Origin: JAYVJH01 sp043777595
Lineage (GTDB): Bacteria; Bacteroidota; Bacteroidia; Cytophagales; Spirosomataceae
Assembly (NCBI GenBank): GCA_043777595.1
Contig: JAYWHT010000093.1
Location: 1-8,793, forward strand
Reading direction: 5' to 3'
DNA length: 8,793 bases
A program made the position numbers and the translations under genes. The notes beneath the pieces were generated by a model. That model made no database searches. It had not been told where the DNA came from and was given only the letters and a program-made list of their open reading frames with translations. This document shows positions 7,145-8,793 of this stretch, one piece after another; the first letter of the stretch is position 1, and the number at the start of each line of letters is the position of its first letter.

Positions 7145-7822
7145 ATGAAAAAAATAATATCAACCCTATTTGTGTGCAGTATTGCTATGTTGATGAGCTG
7201 CCGAGACGAATCTCTAAACCCACTACCAGGTTGGGAACCAGCTTTGCACGGTTTTGTGATATTTGATGGCGTTGCACCAGCAGCAAATGCAAAGACGAGA
7301 AACCAGCCCTATATAGCCAACTACGCTCGTAATTTTCCGCTCAAAGCCCAAGATGCCGCCACTGCAACAGTCCCTTTCAAAGTAAGATGGGTGTCATTAG
7401 ACAATAAATTGACTGCTTCTAAAGTAGATGTTTACTTAGAAATGATTGAATATTATCAAGATGCAGATGGCAACGATAAGCAAACTTCTCTGGGAAATAA
7501 ATTAGTCAAAAGTATATCGGCACCAGCAGGTAACCGCCAGTGGAACTCGTTCACGATTTCGGGTACAGAAGCCTTTAATTTGTTTAAAGATGCTACCGTT
7601 AAATACGACAAAACAAATACAGTAAGGGTGTTTGCTAATCCTGCTAACAAACGCCCAACAGGCCAATGGTTCAATGGTTCAGAGGACTTTGTAGTTACTT
7701 TTGTTCTGACCACTTCTGATGGCTTGGTATTCAAGAAATTTAACGAAGATAGTATCTGTGGCGACCCTACAGATATTTCAGAGGCAAGTGCCAACTGCAG
7801 ACTGTATTTTGATGTAAAGTAA
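7145..7822 (+). CDS. Uncharacterised surface lipoprotein downstream of SusCD
   Basis: I do not recognise a named family. The 225-aa product has a clear type II signal peptide (MKKIISTLFVCSIAMLMSC) with lipobox LMSC and the lipidated cysteine at residue 19. The next residues are R-D-E-S. Acidic residues just after the cysteine resemble the lipoprotein export signal (K-D/E-D/E type) described in Capnocytophaga, so surface exposure is likely. The rest is polar and rich in beta-prone segments, with two cysteines near the C-terminus (SICGDP and ANCRLYF) that could pair. It has no catalytic motif I can identify. The ATG at 7145 is preferred over an upstream TTG at 7052 because only it starts directly with a signal peptide; the upstream extension would also run through the palindrome at 7102-7128. 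Its place as third gene after susC-susD and before the terminator suggests an accessory surface protein, perhaps SGBP-like; that role is an inference. Confidence 0.8.
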   Translation: MKKIISTLFVCSIAMLMSCRDESLNPLPGWEPALHGFVIFDGVAPAANAKTRNQPYIANYARNFPLKAQDAATATVPFKVRWVSLDNKLTASKVDVYLEMIEYYQDADGNDKQTSLGNKLVKSISAPAGNRQWNSFTISGTEAFNLFKDATVKYDKTNTVRVFANPANKRPTGQWFNGSEDFVVTFVLTTSDGLVFKKFNEDSICGDPTDISEASANCRLYFDVK

Positions 7823-7840
7823 ATAATTTTTAGTTTTTGA

Positions 7841-7876
7841 AAAAAGGGCGATATATGTAAGTATATCGCCCTTTTT
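7841..7876 (+). terminator. Intrinsic terminator of the susCD operon
   Basis: GGGCGATATA (7846-7855) pairs perfectly with TATATCGCCC (7862-7871) around a 6-nt loop. Five A residues before and five T residues after extend the pairing and supply the U-tract. It begins 18 bp after the stop of the third gene. The symmetric A and T tracts mean it could also work on the minus strand, but no gene converges on it. Confidence 0.9.
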
Positions 7877-8178
7877 CTATGCTATTCTTAATAAATTAGG
7901 GTTCTACTGTGATTTCTACGGAGATGCTGCTTTGAAGTCGAACCGAAGCCATCGCTTGGAGTGATAGCTTCGCTAAACCCGTATAAATCAACGAAGAATC
8001 TCAATTAGTAAACAGATACCTCCAACATTTGAAGTACAAACCACAAAAGAAAAACACAAATTTCTGTGATATTCCGAGACTTCTGTGAGCTAAAAAAGCG
8101 GTAGCTTATTCCTTAGTCTGTAGCTTCAAAGACCTGAGAGCGACAATATCCTGTGAGGACACAGGACAGGGAATCGAA
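7877..8178. other. Stretch without a supported gene
   Basis: About 300 bp between the operon terminator and the next promoter. I see no coding sequence in either strand, no tRNA and no riboswitch I can name. It does hold an imperfect inverted repeat (GAAGCCATCGC at 7945-7955 with GTGATAGCTTC at 7961-7971) and the hairpin at 8149-8166. It may be a degraded gene remnant or repeat debris. Confidence 0.55.
8149..8166 (+). repeat. Short perfect hairpin upstream of the last promoter
   Basis: TCCTGTG (8149-8155) and CACAGGA (8160-8166) form a 7-bp stem with the loop AGGA; a partial repeat of ACAGG follows immediately. It lies 13 bp before the -33 box at 8179. It could be an operator-like site or a dispersed repeat; nothing in the sequence decides. 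Confidence 0.45.
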
Positions 8179-8210
8179 TTTGTATTTTGGTAAAACAATA
8201 TGTAAATTTG
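8179..8210 (+). promoter_or_regulatory. Primary-sigma promoter of the truncated gene
   Basis: TTTG (8179-8182), a 20-nt spacer and TAAATTTG (8203-8210) match both Bacteroidota promoter boxes. Transcription should start near 8217, about 15 nt before the ATG at 8232. This argues against a start at the upstream TTG 8187, which would lie inside the promoter. Confidence 0.7.
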
Positions 8211-8231
8211 TTGGGTAAATCAATACCAATT

Positions 8232-8735
8232 ATGGGATATAGCAATTTTAAGAAAATAAAAACGGTAGTCAAAAAATTTGACCTTTCGACAAGATGGGTT
8301 TCTCTTTTTGATACTATTACCAAAGTTGAGCCAAGTGCTTGGTTGTTGGAAACGCTCGAAATGGCTCATTTTTTTCCGCTAATGAACGAAAAAACAAAGG
8401 CTGAACGAGTTGTTTCACCAATATTATTAGAAGTGAGTAAATCTTACAAAGATAAAATTACATTTTTCTCTGGCGAAGCAATCAATATTAACTCAGAGAA
8501 TGACCTCTCTGGCGAGTGTGATTTTTTGTTTTCATTACACCCACCACAATCATTTATGGACGCACCGATTATTTCGTTAGTTGAATCTAAAACGGATTGC
8601 CGCCCAAATGAAGACATGGAATGGGGAATAGCGCAATGTGCGGCACAGTTGTATGGTGCAAAATGCTACAATGAAGCCGAAGGTAAAGATATTCCAACGG
8701 ATTGTGCTAGTAGAATTATTTTGAAAAAAGGGTAA
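8232..8735 (+). pseudogene. PD-(D/E)XK-nuclease-like hypothetical protein, 3' end lost
   Basis: This 167-codon frame starts MGYSNFKKIK, which I recall as the usual start of a hypothetical family found in cyanobacteria and Bacteroidota. It carries a restriction-endonuclease-like signature: GECDF (94-98, with Asp97), LVESK (116-120, E-x-K with Glu118 and Lys120), then a glutamine motif AQCAAQL (134-140). Upstream it has EPSAWLLETLEMA (33-45) and ERVVSPILLEV (58-68). Related proteins, as I recall them, continue after the GKDIP position with a segment like YGCVTTG and are about 200 residues or longer. Here codon 156 is the first codon of the right inverted-repeat arm, and the last 12 residues (TDCASRIILKKG) are encoded by the repeat. 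So the C-terminus is probably lost by insertion, or by a repeat-induced misjoin. A cellular role is not established. A promoter sits just upstream and no partner gene is visible. Confidence 0.6.
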
Positions 8736-8793
8736 AAATGGTTATCTCAAGGTTGCAAAACCAAAATAGAGATAACCATGAACCAGATAGTAA
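8697..8793. repeat. Right arm of perfect 97-bp terminal inverted repeat
   Basis: This is the exact reverse complement of 1-97. It replaces the expected 3' end of the gene at 8232. Reading outward, it has an A-rich tract, an ATG at 8738 (MVISRLQNQNRD..., open to the edge), a hairpin at 8738-8779, and a second ATG at 8778 (MNQIV, open to the edge). Either could be the start of a gene that lies in the repeat beyond the window, for example a transposase; nothing confirms this. Confidence 0.9.
8738..8779 (+). other. Hairpin in right arm overlapping two possible start codons
   Basis: ATGGTTATCTC (8738-8748) pairs perfectly with GAGATAACCAT (8769-8779). Between them, GGTT (8751-8754) and AACC (8759-8762) pair around GCAA, a GNRA-type tetraloop. 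One ATG lies in the left stem, and the other (8778-8780) has two of its three bases in the right stem. Such a structure could hide a start site in the mRNA, as some transposons do to limit transposase; that role is speculative. Confidence 0.65.

Noticed and set aside
606..7822. A functional link between nspC and the SusCD operon, such as polyamine import
   Set aside because: A separate promoter and a 178-bp gap separate them, and nothing in the transporter sequences points to polyamines; adjacency alone is not enough.
8187..8231. Upstream TTG start for the last gene
   Set aside because: It lies between the -33 and -7 boxes of a good promoter, and the conserved start of the protein is MGYSNF at 8232.
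1..8793. CRISPR array, tRNA, rRNA, integron or phage genes
   Set aside because: I looked for spaced direct repeats, cloverleaf-like folds and characteristic protein motifs and saw none. The only tandem repeat is the two-copy unit at 5307-5336.

Overview
This 8.8 kb window comes from a Bacteroidota genome, most likely of the Cytophagales type (this rank is an inference). The evidence is a SusC/SusD outer-membrane pair, promoters of the TTTG-N20-TAnnTTTG type used by the Bacteroidota primary sigma factor, the absence of ordinary Shine-Dalgarno sequences, and lipoprotein signals typical of the phylum.

Layout, left to right. Positions 1-97 are one arm of a perfect 97-bp inverted repeat; the other arm is 8697-8793, so the two arms sit exactly at the window ends. 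Positions 98-605 are AT-rich and non-coding, with a strong 38-bp palindrome at 271-308 and a probable promoter at 552-559. nspC (606-1736) encodes carboxynorspermidine/carboxyspermidine decarboxylase, a polyamine enzyme that appears to be transcribed alone. A clear promoter (1843-1874) then drives a probable three-gene operon: a SusC-type TonB-dependent transporter (1915-5199), a SusD/RagB-type substrate-binding lipoprotein (5283-7028), and a small unrecognised surface lipoprotein (7145-7822). A strong intrinsic terminator (7841-7876) ends the operon. A stretch of about 300 bp without genes (7877-8178) follows. A second clear promoter (8179-8210) then serves a truncated gene (8232-8735) that resembles PD-(D/E)XK-nuclease-type hypothetical proteins. 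Its reading frame enters the right inverted-repeat arm at codon 156 and stops soon after.

How the genes work together: the SusC barrel and SusD lid should form a TonB-powered importer for an oligomeric or otherwise large nutrient, with the third lipoprotein as a probable accessory surface protein. No glycoside hydrolase, peptidase, sulfatase or regulator lies beside them, so the substrate cannot be read from this window. nspC is probably an unrelated neighbour.

I found no convincing new multi-gene system. The points most worth following up are the 97-bp inverted repeat at the two ends (a multicopy element in both orientations, with its length perhaps set by the assembler), the gene cut at its inner edge, and a GC-rich 15-bp palindromic unit duplicated in frame inside the SusD signal peptide. 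Several other GC-rich palindromes lie between the genes.
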